From Rhodospirillaceae bacterium (GTDB lineage Bacteria; Pseudomonadota; Alphaproteobacteria; UBA8366; Aestuariispiraceae): a DNA stretch of 64,000 bases. How positions within the stretch are numbered: position 1 is the stretch's first letter; each line of letters starts with the position of its first letter. Under the pieces are notes generated by a model. That model saw nothing but the letters and a program-made list of their open reading frames with translations. It was not told the origin of the DNA and searched no databases. The stretch is from contig PAQY01000022.1 of NCBI GenBank assembly GCA_002709955.1, forward strand, positions 62,001 through 126,000, given 5' to 3'. Below, piece after piece: positions 54,311-64,000 of the stretch. The position numbers and the translations under genes were made by a program.

Positions 54311-55348
54311 ATGACCGCGCCGACCAAGACCACACCGTCACCGCATAAACCCCGCGTTTTCTCTGGCATTCAGCCAACTGGCAATCTGACGCTGGGGAAC
54401 TATCTGGGGGCAATCCGCAACTGGGCACCGCTGCAAAAAGACTATGAATGCATTTATTGCGTCGTGGATCAGCATGCGCTGACCGTATTTCAGGACCCGG
54501 CAGGCCTGCGCGAGGCCACCCGACAGGTGGCAGCCGCGCTGATCGCCTGTGGCATTGATACGGACAAGCACATCCTGTTCAATCAGTCGCAGAACCCGGA
54601 TCATGCGGAACTGGCCTGGTATTTCAATTGCGTGGCGCGCATGGGCTGGCTGAACCGCATGACGCAGTTCAAGGAAAAGGCTGGATCGAACAAAGAGAAC
54701 GCCTCAACGGGTCTGTTCGTTTATCCCAATCTGATGGCTGCCGATATCCTGGCCTATCGCGCAACCCATGTGCCGGTGGGCGAAGATCAGAAGCAGCATC
54801 TGGAACTGGCCCGCGATATTGCGATCAAGTTCAATAATGATTGGAGCGTGCCGGATTTCTTCCCCGTCATCGAACCCTTGATCCTGGGCGAGGCGACCCG
54901 CGTCATGTCCTTGCGCGATGGCACCAAGAAAATGTCAAAATCCGATCCATCGGACATGTCGCGCATCAACCTGACCAACACCGCCGACGAGATCGCCAAG
55001 AAGATCAAGAAGGCGAAAACCGATCCAGACAGCCTGCCCACCGACAAGAAGGGCTTTGCCGGTCGACCGGAAGCAGAAAATCTGGTGACGATCTATGCCG
55101 CCCTGACCCATCAGACGGTTGAGACAGCCTTGACTGAAATCGGCGGCAGCCAGTTTGGTGCGTTCAAGCAAATTCTGGCCGACGCAGCGGTCGCGCATCT
55201 GGAACCCATCACGACGGAAATGAACCGACTGCTGGAAGATCGGGCAGAAATCGACCGGATTCTGGCCAAGGGTGGCGAACGGGCAAAAGCCCTCTCCGCG
55301 CCCATTCTGAAAGAAGTCCGCAATACGCTGGGTCTGGTCAGCGCTTAG
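54311..55348 (+). CDS. trpS: Tryptophan-tRNA ligase TrpS
   Basis: This class I synthetase charges tRNA-Trp. The roughly 345-residue product has [20 protein letters not shown] (HIGH-type site), [13 protein letters not shown] and [15 protein letters not shown], and the KMSKS loop in [11 protein letters not shown]. The frame is open from 54239, but ATG at 54311 (MTAPTKTT) gives the normal length and has GGGGAG upstream. It ends the glnD-murJ-trpS run. Confidence 0.96.
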   Translation: MTAPTKTTPSPHKPRVFSGIQPTGNLTLGNYLGAIRNWAPLQKDYECIYCVVDQHALTVFQDPAGLREATRQVAAALIACGIDTDKHILFNQSQNPDHAELAWYFNCVARMGWLNRMTQFKEKAGSNKENASTGLFVYPNLMAADILAYRATHVPVGEDQKQHLELARDIAIKFNNDWSVPDFFPVIEPLILGEATRVMSLRDGTKKMSKSDPSDMSRINLTNTADEIAKKIKKAKTDPDSLPTDKKGFAGRPEAENLVTIYAALTHQTVETALTEIGGSQFGAFKQILADAAVAHLEPITTEMNRLLEDRAEIDRILAKGGERAKALSAPILKEVRNTLGLVSA

Positions 55349-55469
55349 AGCGGCCAGAGCAGTATCATGTCAATCTTATCCACTACAGCGCCCAGGTTGC
55401 GCTGTACGCTTAACTTTGCGCAAATGGCATTTGGTGATACGATTACATGTGATTACAATGGAGCACACT

Positions 55470-55721
55470 ATGTCAGAGCGCGCCACATCTGAGCCGATTA
55501 CGATCCGCACGGCCAAAGTGTCCGAAATTGACGCATTGGCAAATGCGATGGACCGGTCTCGCAATTACATCGTCAATCAAGCTATTGAACAATACCTGGA
55601 AGCCAATGCTTGGCAGTTGGAACGGATCACAACCGGGATTGCTGCTGCACGGTCCGGTAACGTCATTCCTGCAGATGAGGTATTTTCCAGCATTGCCACG
55701 AAACACGGCTGGGAACGTTGA
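55470..55721 (+). CDS. Ribbon-helix-helix antitoxin
   Basis: This 83-residue CopG/RHH protein has PITIRTAKVSEIDALANAMD followed by RSRNYIVNQAIEQYLE, the beta-strand plus two-helix DNA-binding fold, and a C-terminal toxin-neutralising part ending near HGWER. ATG at 55470 has GGAG at good spacing; ATGs at 55458 and upstream are less likely. The stop overlaps the toxin start (TTGA). RHH antitoxins repress their own operon, and the repeated GATTAC sequence at 55440-55455 may be its operator. Confidence 0.87.
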   Translation: MSERATSEPITIRTAKVSEIDALANAMDRSRNYIVNQAIEQYLEANAWQLERITTGIAAARSGNVIPADEVFSSIATKHGWER

Positions 55722-56026
55722 GGCAATTAATCATTGCCGAACCAGCGGCCCGTGATCTTGAGGAGATTGTGGAATATATCGCTCTAGATAACCCCGTTGC
55801 CGCAGAGAACGTGTTTAGAGGGATCGTGCAAACAGCGGAAAAATTGCTGGAATTTCCATCTCTGGGCCGTCCAGGTCGCCTGCCTGAGACGCGAGAACTC
55901 AGTGTCTCTGGGCTTCCCTACCTGATCGTCTATGAAGTCGGCACCGAGACGGTGACTATATTAGCAATTTTCCAGACATCCCGCGATTTTGTTAAGGCGC
56001 TTCGAGACAGGAAGAAGAGCGATTAA
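55718..56026 (+). CDS. RelE/ParE-family toxin
   Basis: This 102-residue toxin of a type II pair has LIIAEPAARDLEEIVEYIA near the N-terminus and ELSVSGLPYLIVYEV with TVTILAIFQTSRDF at the end, the pattern of ParE-like proteins. Some members inhibit gyrase and others cleave mRNA; the sequence alone does not decide. The start is TTG at 55718, overlapping the antitoxin stop, so its synthesis is probably coupled and kept low. The module sits between trpS and glpD. Confidence 0.87.
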   Translation: MRQLIIAEPAARDLEEIVEYIALDNPVAAENVFRGIVQTAEKLLEFPSLGRPGRLPETRELSVSGLPYLIVYEVGTETVTILAIFQTSRDFVKALRDRKKSD

Positions 56027-56176
56027 TACGACAAGTCGAACAGCATTTGGCAATCAATCAGTTCCTGCAACAATTGTCATAATCCATTCCCTTTCCTCCT
56101 GACACAAAAGACCTTATGCGTGTATCGGGCGGGCACCGATGTTATCGTGATGTGGCGATTGACGAAGGAGTTTTGA

Positions 56177-57679
56177 ATGGCGGAACCAGGACCCTATGAC
56201 GTCTTCGTCATCGGTGGGGGAATTAATGGCTGTGGTATCGCACGCGATGCCGTAGGCCGTGGCTATTCCGTTGGCTTGTGTGAGAAGAAGGACCTGGCCA
56301 GTGGCACATCCTCTGGCTCGACAAAACTGATCCATGGCGGCTTGCGATATCTGGAACATTACGAATTTCGCCTGGTCCGTGAATCCCTGATGGAGCGGGA
56401 AACCCTGTTGCGCAATGCGCCCCATATCATTTGGCCGCTGCGTTTCGTTCTGCCCCATCACAGTGGATTGCGCCCTGCCTGGCTGTTGCGGTTGGGATTG
56501 TTTCTGTATGACCATCTGGGGGGGCGAAAGCTGCTGCCACCTGCTAAATCCCTGGACCTGCGCCGGGACCCCGCCGGTCTGCCGCTAAAAGACGACTATG
56601 TCACCGGCTTTGAGTATTCAGATTGTTGGGTGCAAGACTCGCGATTGACCATTCTGAATGCCAGAGATGCCGCCGATCGCGGGGCGGATATCATGACCCG
56701 TACTGAATGTCAGGCGCTGAAACGGGATGGCAAGATCTGGCACATCACCCTACGTGACATCAATACGGGCGCCCTGCGGCAGGTGACCGCCCGGTCCGTG
56801 GTCAATGCAGCAGGACCCTGGGTCGACCATCTGTTGCGCACAGCCATGGGCGATAACAAGGCCCACCATGTCCGCCTGGTTCAGGGCAGTCATATCGTGG
56901 TGCGCAAACTGTACGATCATGACCGCTGTTATATTTTCCAGAACACCGACAAGCGGATTTTCTTCGCCATCCCCTATGAGCAGGATTTCACGCTGATCGG
57001 CACCACCGACCGGGACTTTACCGGCGATCTGGACCATTTTGGCATTTCCGACGAAGAAACCGACTATCTGCTGGCCGGTGCCGGGGCCTATTTCAAACGC
57101 CCGATCACGCGGGGCGATATCGTTTGGACCTATTCCGGGGTACGCCCGCTTTTTGATGACGGGGCCAGCGCCGCACAGGAAGCAACCCGCGACTATGTTC
57201 TACGGGACGAGGGGGGGCCAGACGACGCGCCGCTGATGAATATATTCGGCGGTAAGATTACCACCTATCGTCGGCTTGCCGAAAGCATGCTGCAGAAGAT
57301 TGAAGCCCGACTGGGGGCAAAGGGTCCAGCCTGGACCCAGAATGCGACACTGCCGGGCGGTGACTTCCCGGCACAGGGCGCACCTGCCCTGGCAGAATCA
57401 ATTCAATCAGCATATCCCACTCTGCCAATTGGCCTGATTCAGCGCTTGATCCGTCATTATGGCACTCAGACAAATGACATTCTGGGGAATGCCAAGTCCC
57501 TGGACGATCTGGGGCGCTGTTTTGGCGCGGACCTGTACGAAGCTGAATTGCGCCACCTAATGACCCGCGAATGGGCCTATTGCGCTGACGATGTTTTATG
57601 GCGGCGCACCAAGCTGGGACTGCATTTCACCCCCGACCAGATCCAAGCCCTGGACGCGTGGATGAAGGAAAACCGCTGA
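56177..57679 (+). CDS. glpD: Aerobic glycerol-3-phosphate dehydrogenase GlpD
   Basis: GlpD oxidises glycerol 3-phosphate to dihydroxyacetone phosphate and passes electrons to quinone. The 500-residue flavoprotein has [20 protein letters not shown] (FAD), [31 protein letters not shown] and [22 protein letters not shown] precedes the ATG. The stop overlaps the glpK start (TGATG). The pair forms a glycerol utilisation operon; no glpF or glpR is adjacent. Confidence 0.96.
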   Translation: MAEPGPYDVFVIGGGINGCGIARDAVGRGYSVGLCEKKDLASGTSSGSTKLIHGGLRYLEHYEFRLVRESLMERETLLRNAPHIIWPLRFVLPHHSGLRPAWLLRLGLFLYDHLGGRKLLPPAKSLDLRRDPAGLPLKDDYVTGFEYSDCWVQDSRLTILNARDAADRGADIMTRTECQALKRDGKIWHITLRDINTGALRQVTARSVVNAAGPWVDHLLRTAMGDNKAHHVRLVQGSHIVVRKLYDHDRCYIFQNTDKRIFFAIPYEQDFTLIGTTDRDFTGDLDHFGISDEETDYLLAGAGAYFKRPITRGDIVWTYSGVRPLFDDGASAAQEATRDYVLRDEGGPDDAPLMNIFGGKITTYRRLAESMLQKIEARLGAKGPAWTQNATLPGGDFPAQGAPALAESIQSAYPTLPIGLIQRLIRHYGTQTNDILGNAKSLDDLGRCFGADLYEAELRHLMTREWAYCADDVLWRRTKLGLHFTPDQIQALDAWMKENR

Positions 57680-59172
57680 TGTCCAAAATCATGGCACTGG
57701 ATCAAGGAACGACATCGACCCGCGCGCTGATTTTCGATGGAGATTATCACATCCTAGGCAGCGGCCAACAGGAATTCGCCCAACACTTCCCAGCTTCCGG
57801 TCATGTGGAACATACGCCGGAAGATCTGATCACCACAGCCGTTGAAACGATGAAAACGGCCCTTGCGCAAGCTGGTTTAGAGGCCCGGGACCTGGCTGGT
57901 CTGGGCATCACAAACCAGCGTGAGACAACGATCCTGTGGGACCGCACAACTGGCAAGCCGATCCATCCCGCCATTGTCTGGCAGGACCGGCGCACGGCGG
58001 ATCTGTGTGCGGCGCTGCGACAATCGGGGGCTGAAGCCGAGGTGACGGCCAAAACAGGCCTGCTGCTGGACCCCTATTTTTCCGCAACGAAGATTGCCTG
58101 GATCCTGAACACTGTACCAGGTGCGCGCGCCCAGGCGGAATCAGGAAAGCTGGCCTTTGGCACGGTTGATAGCTGGCTGATCTGGACCTTGACCTGTGGG
58201 CGGGTCCATGCCACCGATGCGACCAATGCGGCGCGCACACTGCTGTTTAACATCCATAGACAGGACTGGGACGACGATCTGTTGCGGCTGTTCGACATTC
58301 CGCGGGCGATCCTGCCCCAGATATTGGATTGTGCTGCGGAATACGGGGCGATGGATGCAGCCATTCTGGGTGCCAATATCCCAATCCGAGGAGTCGCAGG
58401 CGACCAGCATGCGGCTGCAATTGGCCAGGCCTGTTTCCAGCCCGGCAGTTTGAAATCCACCTATGGTACCGGCTGTTTTGCCTTACTGAACACAGGTGAT
58501 ACGGCCAGCCGGTCCCATAATCGCCTGCTGACCACGCTGGCCTATCGCCTGGACGGGAAGCCGACCTATGCCCTGGAAGGGTCAATCTTCGTGGCGGGCG
58601 CTGCGGTCCAATGGCTGCGCGATGGATTGGGGCTGATTAAAGACTCAAAGGATGTGAACACCCTGGCGCAGCGGGCGGATCCAGCGCAATCAGTCTATCT
58701 TGTGCCCGCATTCACTGGCCTTGGTGCACCCCATTGGGATGCAGATGCCCGCGGTGCCCTGTTTGGATTAACGCGGGCAACCAGTGCGGCGGATTTGGCC
58801 TGGGCAGCACTGGAATCTGTGGCCCACCAAACCGCCGATCTGTTGGAGGCAATGCATAAGGACTGGCCCCAATCCACCACTGTGGAAACCGTCCTGCGGG
58901 TCGATGGTGGCATGACAGCCAGTGACCTTGCGATGCAGCAACTTTCAGACCTGCTGAACGCGCCGGTCGACCGACCACAGGTCCTGGAGACCACGGCCCT
59001 GGGGGCGGCCTGGCTGGCAGGGCGTCAAGCAGGCGTCTGGCCAGATCAAGAGGGCTTCGCCGCCGATTGGCGTCTGGACCGACGGTTCCAGCCCGAAATG
59101 GATGACTTGATGCGCGGCACAAAAAGAGCGGGCTGGAAGGATGCGGTCAGACGTACGCTTTCATCCACTTAG
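57679..59172 (+). CDS. glpK: Glycerol kinase GlpK
   Basis: GlpK phosphorylates glycerol. The 497-residue FGGY kinase has [19 protein letters not shown] (ATP/phosphate loop), [30 protein letters not shown]-like [12 protein letters not shown] and [22 protein letters not shown] at 57679 overlaps the glpD stop by one base, so the open extension to 57598 inside glpD is not used. Operon context with glpD agrees with the function. Confidence 0.96.
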   Translation: MSKIMALDQGTTSTRALIFDGDYHILGSGQQEFAQHFPASGHVEHTPEDLITTAVETMKTALAQAGLEARDLAGLGITNQRETTILWDRTTGKPIHPAIVWQDRRTADLCAALRQSGAEAEVTAKTGLLLDPYFSATKIAWILNTVPGARAQAESGKLAFGTVDSWLIWTLTCGRVHATDATNAARTLLFNIHRQDWDDDLLRLFDIPRAILPQILDCAAEYGAMDAAILGANIPIRGVAGDQHAAAIGQACFQPGSLKSTYGTGCFALLNTGDTASRSHNRLLTTLAYRLDGKPTYALEGSIFVAGAAVQWLRDGLGLIKDSKDVNTLAQRADPAQSVYLVPAFTGLGAPHWDADARGALFGLTRATSAADLAWAALESVAHQTADLLEAMHKDWPQSTTVETVLRVDGGMTASDLAMQQLSDLLNAPVDRPQVLETTALGAAWLAGRQAGVWPDQEGFAADWRLDRRFQPEMDDLMRGTKRAGWKDAVRRTLSST

Positions 59173-59237
59173 AATCATCCAACCTGATATCAGATACGTA
59201 CAGATAACAGGAACTGTTTATTTAAGGATCATTGTGC

Positions 59238-60107
59238 GTGTCATTTTCCATCGAAAAAAAAGTGATCGGAGCCTTTGTTGCGTTGATATCACTGACCGGT
59301 TGTTCCCCTTTGGGGTTTTTCAATGCCGTTGTTCCCTATGATCAGGGCAGTGAACAGGTCGCCCAGGACATCGCCTATGGGGATGATCCCAGACACAGGC
59401 TAGATATCTATGCCCCAAGCGACCGGGCACAGGGAAAAAAGCTACCAACAATTGTCTTTTTCTATGGCGGCTCCTGGAAGACCGGTCAAAAAAATCACTA
59501 TGAATTTGCCGGGCGTGCATTGGCCGCCTTGGGGGCGGTTGTGGTGGTAGCAGATTACCGTCTGGTACCAGATGTCCGGTTTCCGGATTTCATCAAAGAC
59601 AATGCCGCCGCCGTCGCCTGGACACAGCAACAGATCGATCAATATGGGGGGGATCCGAAACGGGTCTATCTGGCCGGACATTCGGCCGGGGCTTATAATG
59701 CGCTCTTATTGGGATTGGACACACGGTATCTGAAAGACGCTGGCGCTGTTCCGGGGGATATCGTCGGATTGATCGGTATTTCCGGCCCCTATGATTTTGA
59801 CCCAAAGGAATACAAGGTCACGCGAGACGCCTTTGCAGGCTCTCTGGATGACCCGGATGTGTCACCGGTCAAATTTGTCAGTGGCGATACGCCCCCCACA
59901 TTGTTGTTCCATGGGGAGGATGATAGGACGGTCCTGCCAAAAAACACGCGCGTTCTGGCCGCGGCCCTGACTGAGGCGCAACGCCCGGCGGAAACGCATT
60001 TCTATCCCGATCTCAGCCATGCCGACACGGTCCTGGCACTCAGCACCCTTTTGCGTGGCAAGGCCCCCATCCTGGACGAAATCAAGCGCTTCATTCAGTC
60101 ACCGTGA
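59238..60107 (+). CDS. Alpha/beta hydrolase lipoprotein (carboxylesterase-like)
   Basis: This encodes about 289 residues. A signal sequence ends in lipobox LTGC (Cys22), so it is probably a membrane-anchored lipoprotein. The hydrolase core has FFYGGSWKTG (oxyanion region), GHSAGAYNALLL with nucleophile Ser, FHGEDDRTVLP (acid) and DLSHADTVLA (His). GTG at 59238 was chosen because AAGGA lies at suitable distance; TTG at 59232 is also in frame. Its 3' end overlaps the convergent hyuB by 17 bp. The substrate is unknown. Confidence 0.85.
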   Translation: MSFSIEKKVIGAFVALISLTGCSPLGFFNAVVPYDQGSEQVAQDIAYGDDPRHRLDIYAPSDRAQGKKLPTIVFFYGGSWKTGQKNHYEFAGRALAALGAVVVVADYRLVPDVRFPDFIKDNAAAVAWTQQQIDQYGGDPKRVYLAGHSAGAYNALLLGLDTRYLKDAGAVPGDIVGLIGISGPYDFDPKEYKVTRDAFAGSLDDPDVSPVKFVSGDTPPTLLFHGEDDRTVLPKNTRVLAAALTEAQRPAETHFYPDLSHADTVLALSTLLRGKAPILDEIKRFIQSP

Positions 60108-61776
60108 CCGGAAACAGGCGCGCGACCTCTTCCGGGCTGTAATATCCTTTTCGGATATCATCTTGAACCATCTTTGGGTCCCGACGGGCTGGATTACCGT
60201 AACCACCGCCACCTGGTGTGCAGACATCAATCACATCGCCGGGCCGCACGGTGATGTCCTGTTCTTTGGACAGGTGCAGGGGTGTATGGGTGCTGCCATC
60301 CTTAAAGTCGAAGCGGACGGTATTCGCGCCGCCTTCTGATCCATTCAGCGCCCCTTGCGGCCCCGTGCGCCCATGGTCCATAACCATGGAAGCCCGTGCC
60401 TCCCCCCGGCGTACGCGTACGCGATAGTTGATGCCAAACCCGCCGCGATGCTGGCCAGCGCCGCCCGATCCTTCGGCCAGAGCATAACGTTCAAACAAAA
60501 CCGGGTAATACTGTTCTAGAACCTCAATTGGTTGGGATTTTGAAATCCCGATGGTGGAGCAACCATTGGTCAATCCATCGCCGCCTGCATGGCCCCCATA
60601 TCCCCCGCCGGAGATAACATACATGACATAAGAGCGCTGCTTGTCCGGGTCATAGCCGCCCAAAGCAAAATTGCCGCTGGACCCGGCGGGTGCGGCGAAT
60701 AATTGATCCGGGATCGCCTTGGTCAGTGCGGCAAACACCGCCTCTGCAATACGCTGGGAAACCTCCGCCGCACAGCCTGAGACGGGGCGGGGATATTCCG
60801 CATAAAGAAAGGTGCCCTTGGGATCGATGATCTTTAATGGCGCATAGGTGCCTGCATTCAGGGGCACATCCGGAAAAATATGCTTGATTGCCAGGTAGAT
60901 GGACGATCGCGTGGTCGCGATTACACTGTTCATCGGGCCACGACAGGGGGGCGAAGATCCGGCCATATCAAAGGTCATTTCATCGCCTTTGACCGTGATC
61001 TGCATGGCGATTTTCAGGGGTTCATCAACGACACCGTCGGAATCTACAAAGGCTTCCCCTGTATAAACGCCATCTGGCACATCCGCGATGGTGGCCCGCA
61101 TCAGGCGTTCGGCCCTGGCCCGCAATTCCGCAATCGCTTGTGCGACGGTATCGCGTCCATATCGATCCAACAGGGCGGTCAGGCGTTTGTCCCCGATCTT
61201 TAAGGCCGCCGCCTGCGCCTGGATATCGCCGATGCGTTGATCGGCGATGCGGATATTGGATTGAATGATCGCCAGGATTTCCGGATCCAATACCCCTTGC
61301 TTGAACAGCTTCACCGGGGGGATGCGCAACCCTTCCTGCTCCACCTCTGTCGCGCGAGCGGAAAAGCCACCGGGCACCATACCGCCGGTATCGGGCCAGT
61401 GGCCAGTATTGGCCAACCAGCAGAACAATTCGCCCTGATAAAAGAACGGTCGATAGAAGCGCACATCCATCAAATGTGTGCCACCCAGATAGGGATCATT
61501 GCAAATAATCACATCATCCGGCTGTGGATCAGAAACCCGCTGAATAACCGCCTGGGTGCCATATTGCATTGTCCCGACAAAAACGGGCAGCCCAAGATCC
61601 CCCTGGGCGATTAAGGCACCATCCTCTGCGGCATAAATCCCATCAGACCGATCCATCGCCTCCGCGATCACAGGTGAAAAGGCCGCACGGCAAAAGGCCA
61701 GATCCATCTCGTTACAGACCTGTTGCAAGCCGTTCTGGATTACGCCCAGCGTGATGGGGTCAATTTCTGTCGTCAT
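60091..61776 (-). CDS. hyuB: Hydantoinase/oxoprolinase B subunit
   Basis: This encodes a 561-residue subunit of an ATP-dependent N-methylhydantoinase or 5-oxoprolinase-type amidohydrolase. ITLGVIQNGLQQVCNEMDLA, IICNDPYLGGTHLMDVRF and GGGGYGNPARRDP are family signatures. ATG at 61776 overlaps the hyuA stop (ATGA). The two subunits are separate, unlike eukaryotic oxoprolinase. Substrate specificity within this family (hydantoins, oxoproline, acetophenone carboxylases) cannot be read from sequence alone. Confidence 0.93.
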   Translation of the reverse strand: MTTEIDPITLGVIQNGLQQVCNEMDLAFCRAAFSPVIAEAMDRSDGIYAAEDGALIAQGDLGLPVFVGTMQYGTQAVIQRVSDPQPDDVIICNDPYLGGTHLMDVRFYRPFFYQGELFCWLANTGHWPDTGGMVPGGFSARATEVEQEGLRIPPVKLFKQGVLDPEILAIIQSNIRIADQRIGDIQAQAAALKIGDKRLTALLDRYGRDTVAQAIAELRARAERLMRATIADVPDGVYTGEAFVDSDGVVDEPLKIAMQITVKGDEMTFDMAGSSPPCRGPMNSVIATTRSSIYLAIKHIFPDVPLNAGTYAPLKIIDPKGTFLYAEYPRPVSGCAAEVSQRIAEAVFAALTKAIPDQLFAAPAGSSGNFALGGYDPDKQRSYVMYVISGGGYGGHAGGDGLTNGCSTIGISKSQPIEVLEQYYPVLFERYALAEGSGGAGQHRGGFGINYRVRVRRGEARASMVMDHGRTGPQGALNGSEGGANTVRFDFKDGSTHTPLHLSKEQDITVRPGDVIDVCTPGGGGYGNPARRDPKMVQDDIRKGYYSPEEVARLFPVTVTE

Positions 61777-63815
61777 GCTGCCAACCCTCCAGGTCCGACA
61801 TGGACTATCATATTGCCGATCTCGTCCACCTCAACCCGCATGCCCGGTGCCAGAACGGTTGTTGTATCCATCTGTTCGACAATGGCGGGGCCAGTCAGTT
61901 GCGTTCCAGGGGTAAGGGTCGACCGTTGCAGGATCGGGGTCTTGGTCCACCCCCCCTCTTCAAACCAAACCGGTCGGCTTTCCGGGTGCATTTCTGGGGA
62001 CACAGGATCCAGTAACAGGCGCAAATCCACCTGCTGGCGAATACCAATGACTGCGGTATTCAGATTGACCAGATTGGCTTTGATCTCCGGCAAGGACACC
62101 TCGAATCGTGCCCAATAAACCGCTTCAAACGCTGCCTGCAAATCTTCTCTGGAAATGGCAGGGTCGGCAATGGGCACAGACAATAGGTGACTTTGCCCGA
62201 TGAATTGCATGTCGGCCCTGTGGATCACCCGGACCTCTCCGGTACCACCGCCATCCCGGTCCAGACGCGCGCGCCCTTCAGTGATTTGCGCTTCAAATAT
62301 ATCCCGCACCGAGCCCATATCGACACTGGCCATCGGTTTATTAATCGTGTTGACGAAGTCGTGGCGCAAATCCGCAACCGCACAGCCCAGGGCATTCGTG
62401 ATGCCGGGCCGCGCCGGGATCAGCAGCGTTGGAACGCCCAATTCCCGGGCGATAGCACCGGCATGCAATGGACCCGCCCCACCAAAGGCGAAAAGTGAAA
62501 AGTCCCTTGGATCATGGCCACGGCTGAGCGATACCATACGCACCGCACCCGCCATGCGATCATTGGCGATACGCAGAATAGCGGCCGCCGCATCCTCCCA
62601 GGACAGGCCCAAAGGATCCCCGATAACCTCCCCAATCCGGGCCTGTATTGCCGTGATGTCACGTGCCCCCTCCACCGCCAGCAGACGCGCTGGATTCAGG
62701 CGACCCAACACCAGATTGGCATCTGTGATCGTTGGCTGGGTACCGCCGCGCCCATAACAGATGGGGCCTGGCTGTGCCCCGGCACTTTCTGGACCGACCT
62801 GCAGCAAGCCGCCTGCATCAATGCGCGCAATGGATCCACCGCCAGCCCCAATGGTGTGAACATCAACCATGGGCACATGGACCGGCATGGCATATTCGAT
62901 TTCCAGCTCGCTGGAGACCTGTGGCGTGCCATCCTTGATCAAGCCAACATCACAGGATGTTCCGCCCATATCAAAGGTAATCAGATTTTCCCGACCCGAC
63001 ACGCTGCCGGTACGGGCCGCGGCCATAACGCCAGAGGCCGGGCCGGACATGACCGTATTGACCGCCAGTTTGGAAATCGCTTCTGCCGAAACCGTGCCGC
63101 CATTGCCCTGCATCACCAACAGGTCCTTTGTATAGCCACGCTGTGACAATCCCTTGGTCAGGCGCGCCAGATAGCGTTCCAGAATGGGCTGGACGGCGGC
63201 ATTCACTGCTGCTGTCACACCCCGTTCATATTCACGAAATTCCGACAAAATCTCATGCCCCGCCGTGACATAGGCGTTGGGCCAGACCGACAGGGCAATT
63301 TCCTTTGCCCGCTTTTCATGGGTTGGATCGGTATAGGAATGCAGGAAATGGATCAGCAGAGACTCGCACCCCTCCGCGACCAAGGTTTCTGCGGCCCGCT
63401 TCACGGCCGCTTCGTCCAGCGCGATGACGACATTGCCATCCACATCCATACGTTCTGGCACTTCCAGGCGCAGATTACGGGGGATCAGCGGTGTGAAACT
63501 GCCAGTCAGACCATAGGCGCTGGGCCGTGTGCGCCGCCCCAGTTCCAGAATATCCCGGAACCCCGCTGTTGTGATCAGCCCGGTCTTGGCCAGTTTCCGC
63601 TCCAACAGGGCATTGGTTGTTGCCGTCGTGCCATGCACCAGGCTGTCCAGGGCGGCAATATCCACCTGGGCCTTATCCAGGGCAGCCAGGACGCCTTCCG
63701 ATTGATTGGCGACTGTTGTTGGAACTTTCGCAATACGCGCACTGCCCGTCGCTTCATCCAGGTAAATCAGGTCTGTGAAGGTTCCCCCAACATCGCAGCC
63801 AACAATCTTCGCCAT
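61773..63815 (-). CDS. hyuA: Hydantoinase/oxoprolinase A subunit
   Basis: This is the 680-residue ATP-binding subunit, paired with hyuB. The N-terminus GCDVGGTFTDLIYLDEATGS is the actin-like phosphate loop. VHGTTATTNALLERK, TFDMGGTSCDVGLI and AFGGAGPLHAGAIARELG are strongly conserved in the family. ATG at 63815 has GAGGAA upstream; the open extension to 63836 is unlikely. A palindrome-like element at 63878-63895 lies 63 nt upstream and resembles the one before the molybdoenzyme operon. Confidence 0.93.
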   Translation of the reverse strand: MAKIVGCDVGGTFTDLIYLDEATGSARIAKVPTTVANQSEGVLAALDKAQVDIAALDSLVHGTTATTNALLERKLAKTGLITTAGFRDILELGRRTRPSAYGLTGSFTPLIPRNLRLEVPERMDVDGNVVIALDEAAVKRAAETLVAEGCESLLIHFLHSYTDPTHEKRAKEIALSVWPNAYVTAGHEILSEFREYERGVTAAVNAAVQPILERYLARLTKGLSQRGYTKDLLVMQGNGGTVSAEAISKLAVNTVMSGPASGVMAAARTGSVSGRENLITFDMGGTSCDVGLIKDGTPQVSSELEIEYAMPVHVPMVDVHTIGAGGGSIARIDAGGLLQVGPESAGAQPGPICYGRGGTQPTITDANLVLGRLNPARLLAVEGARDITAIQARIGEVIGDPLGLSWEDAAAAILRIANDRMAGAVRMVSLSRGHDPRDFSLFAFGGAGPLHAGAIARELGVPTLLIPARPGITNALGCAVADLRHDFVNTINKPMASVDMGSVRDIFEAQITEGRARLDRDGGGTGEVRVIHRADMQFIGQSHLLSVPIADPAISREDLQAAFEAVYWARFEVSLPEIKANLVNLNTAVIGIRQQVDLRLLLDPVSPEMHPESRPVWFEEGGWTKTPILQRSTLTPGTQLTGPAIVEQMDTTTVLAPGMRVEVDEIGNMIVHVGPGGLAA

Positions 63816-63877
63816 GTGTTCCTCGACGTTTTCCAATATGAAAATTCAGCCTGACAGCAGACCAGCACGCGGTCAAT

Positions 63878-63895
63878 TCGTTCGTGTACAAATGA
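63878..63895 (-). promoter_or_regulatory. Candidate operator upstream of hyuAB
   Basis: TCGTTCGTGTACAAATGA matches 14 of 18 positions of the element at 11614-11631. The flanks extend the dyad symmetry (ATTCrTT...AAyGAAT frame over 63876-63897). The core TCGTGTACAA fits the TnGTnnACnA form of FCD-type GntR sites. The regulator is not identified. Confidence 0.42.
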
Positions 63896-64000
63896 ATCTA
63901 TCTGGTGAAACAATGATACCAAATGGGGGGAAGGAGCCCATCAACAAAACTTATTATACACGAAAAAGAAACAATTCTTTTCGATATGGCCTCTTTGTTT

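Noticed and set aside
57598-57678. N-terminal extension of glpK within glpD
   Set aside because: Known glycerol kinases begin at the [10 protein letters not shown] segment and the TGATG overlap is a natural junction.
63913-64000. Open plus-strand frame starting at ATG 63913 and running off the window
   Set aside because: Only about 29 codons are visible with no recognisable motif and no ribosome site before the ATG. It could be a divergent regulator gene but cannot be supported.

Overview
The window comes from a purple phototrophic alphaproteobacterium, most like Rhodospirillales. It carries puf reaction-centre/LH1 genes, bacteriochlorophyll and carotenoid genes, PhaR-type PHA genes, and the alphaproteobacterial order glnD-murJ-trpS. 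The LH1 beta chain has a C-terminal extension like that of Rhodospirillum rubrum. Species cannot be fixed from the sequence. The genome is moderately GC-rich and very compact: many genes are joined by ATGA, TGATG or TTGA stop/start overlaps.

Layout, left half. 1-2112: thiM-thiE-thiD (minus strand, thiD cut by the window edge) under a TPP riboswitch. 2.2-4.9 kb: an unknown protein, a PA0069-type radical SAM protein and a small conserved protein. 4.98-11.57 kb: a tightly coupled five-gene minus-strand operon (FAD subunit, fused 2Fe-2S/molybdopterin dehydrogenase, 6-hydroxynicotinate-reductase-like Fe-S protein, UPF0280, amino-acid-synthesis family). It is probably a catabolic route for an N-heterocycle with no assigned substrate, and is the best candidate for an undescribed system. 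12-13.7 kb: a PAS-GGDEF-EAL protein with a broken GGDEF motif. 13.76-17.6 kb: phaR, a phasin/PhaE-like gene overlapping a phaC out of frame for 263 nt, and a thiolase. 17.7-31.35 kb: photosynthesis subcluster pufC-M-L-A-B-Q-like, bchZ-Y-X-C, crtF, crtE (minus strand) and crtD-crtC (plus strand), with paired PpsR/CrtJ-type sites in two promoters. crtB, crtI, puhA, pufX and the other bch genes are not here.

Layout, right half. 31.4-39.5 kb: two divergent PotB/PotC permease pairs sharing one ATPase (potA, minus strand) and one binding protein (potD, plus strand), with a Rieske oxygenase and a BetI-like TetR regulator. This suggests uptake and demethylation of a quaternary-ammonium or polyamine-like compound. 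39.6 kb: tRNA-Leu(CAA). 39.9-42.9 kb: a siaA-siaB-siaC-siaD-type partner-switching module ending in a diguanylate cyclase. 42.95-45.2 kb: a carnitine-catabolism set (BKACE, L-carnitine dehydrogenase, ABM protein). 45.3-49.6 kb: a PAS protein, pyruvate carboxylase and a sulfotransferase remnant. 49.7-55.3 kb: glnD, murJ, trpS. 55.5-56.0 kb: an RHH/ParE-type toxin-antitoxin pair. 56.2-59.2 kb: glpD-glpK. 59.2-60.1 kb: a lipoprotein alpha/beta hydrolase. 60.1-63.8 kb: hydantoinase/oxoprolinase hyuA-hyuB.

Several modules point to life on osmolyte-type nitrogen compounds combined with photoheterotrophy and PHA storage. An 18-nt palindrome-like element is shared (14/18 identical) by the promoters of the unknown molybdoenzyme operon and the hyuAB operon at the opposite end of the window, suggesting a common regulator. 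No insertion sequence, prophage or CRISPR array was seen.
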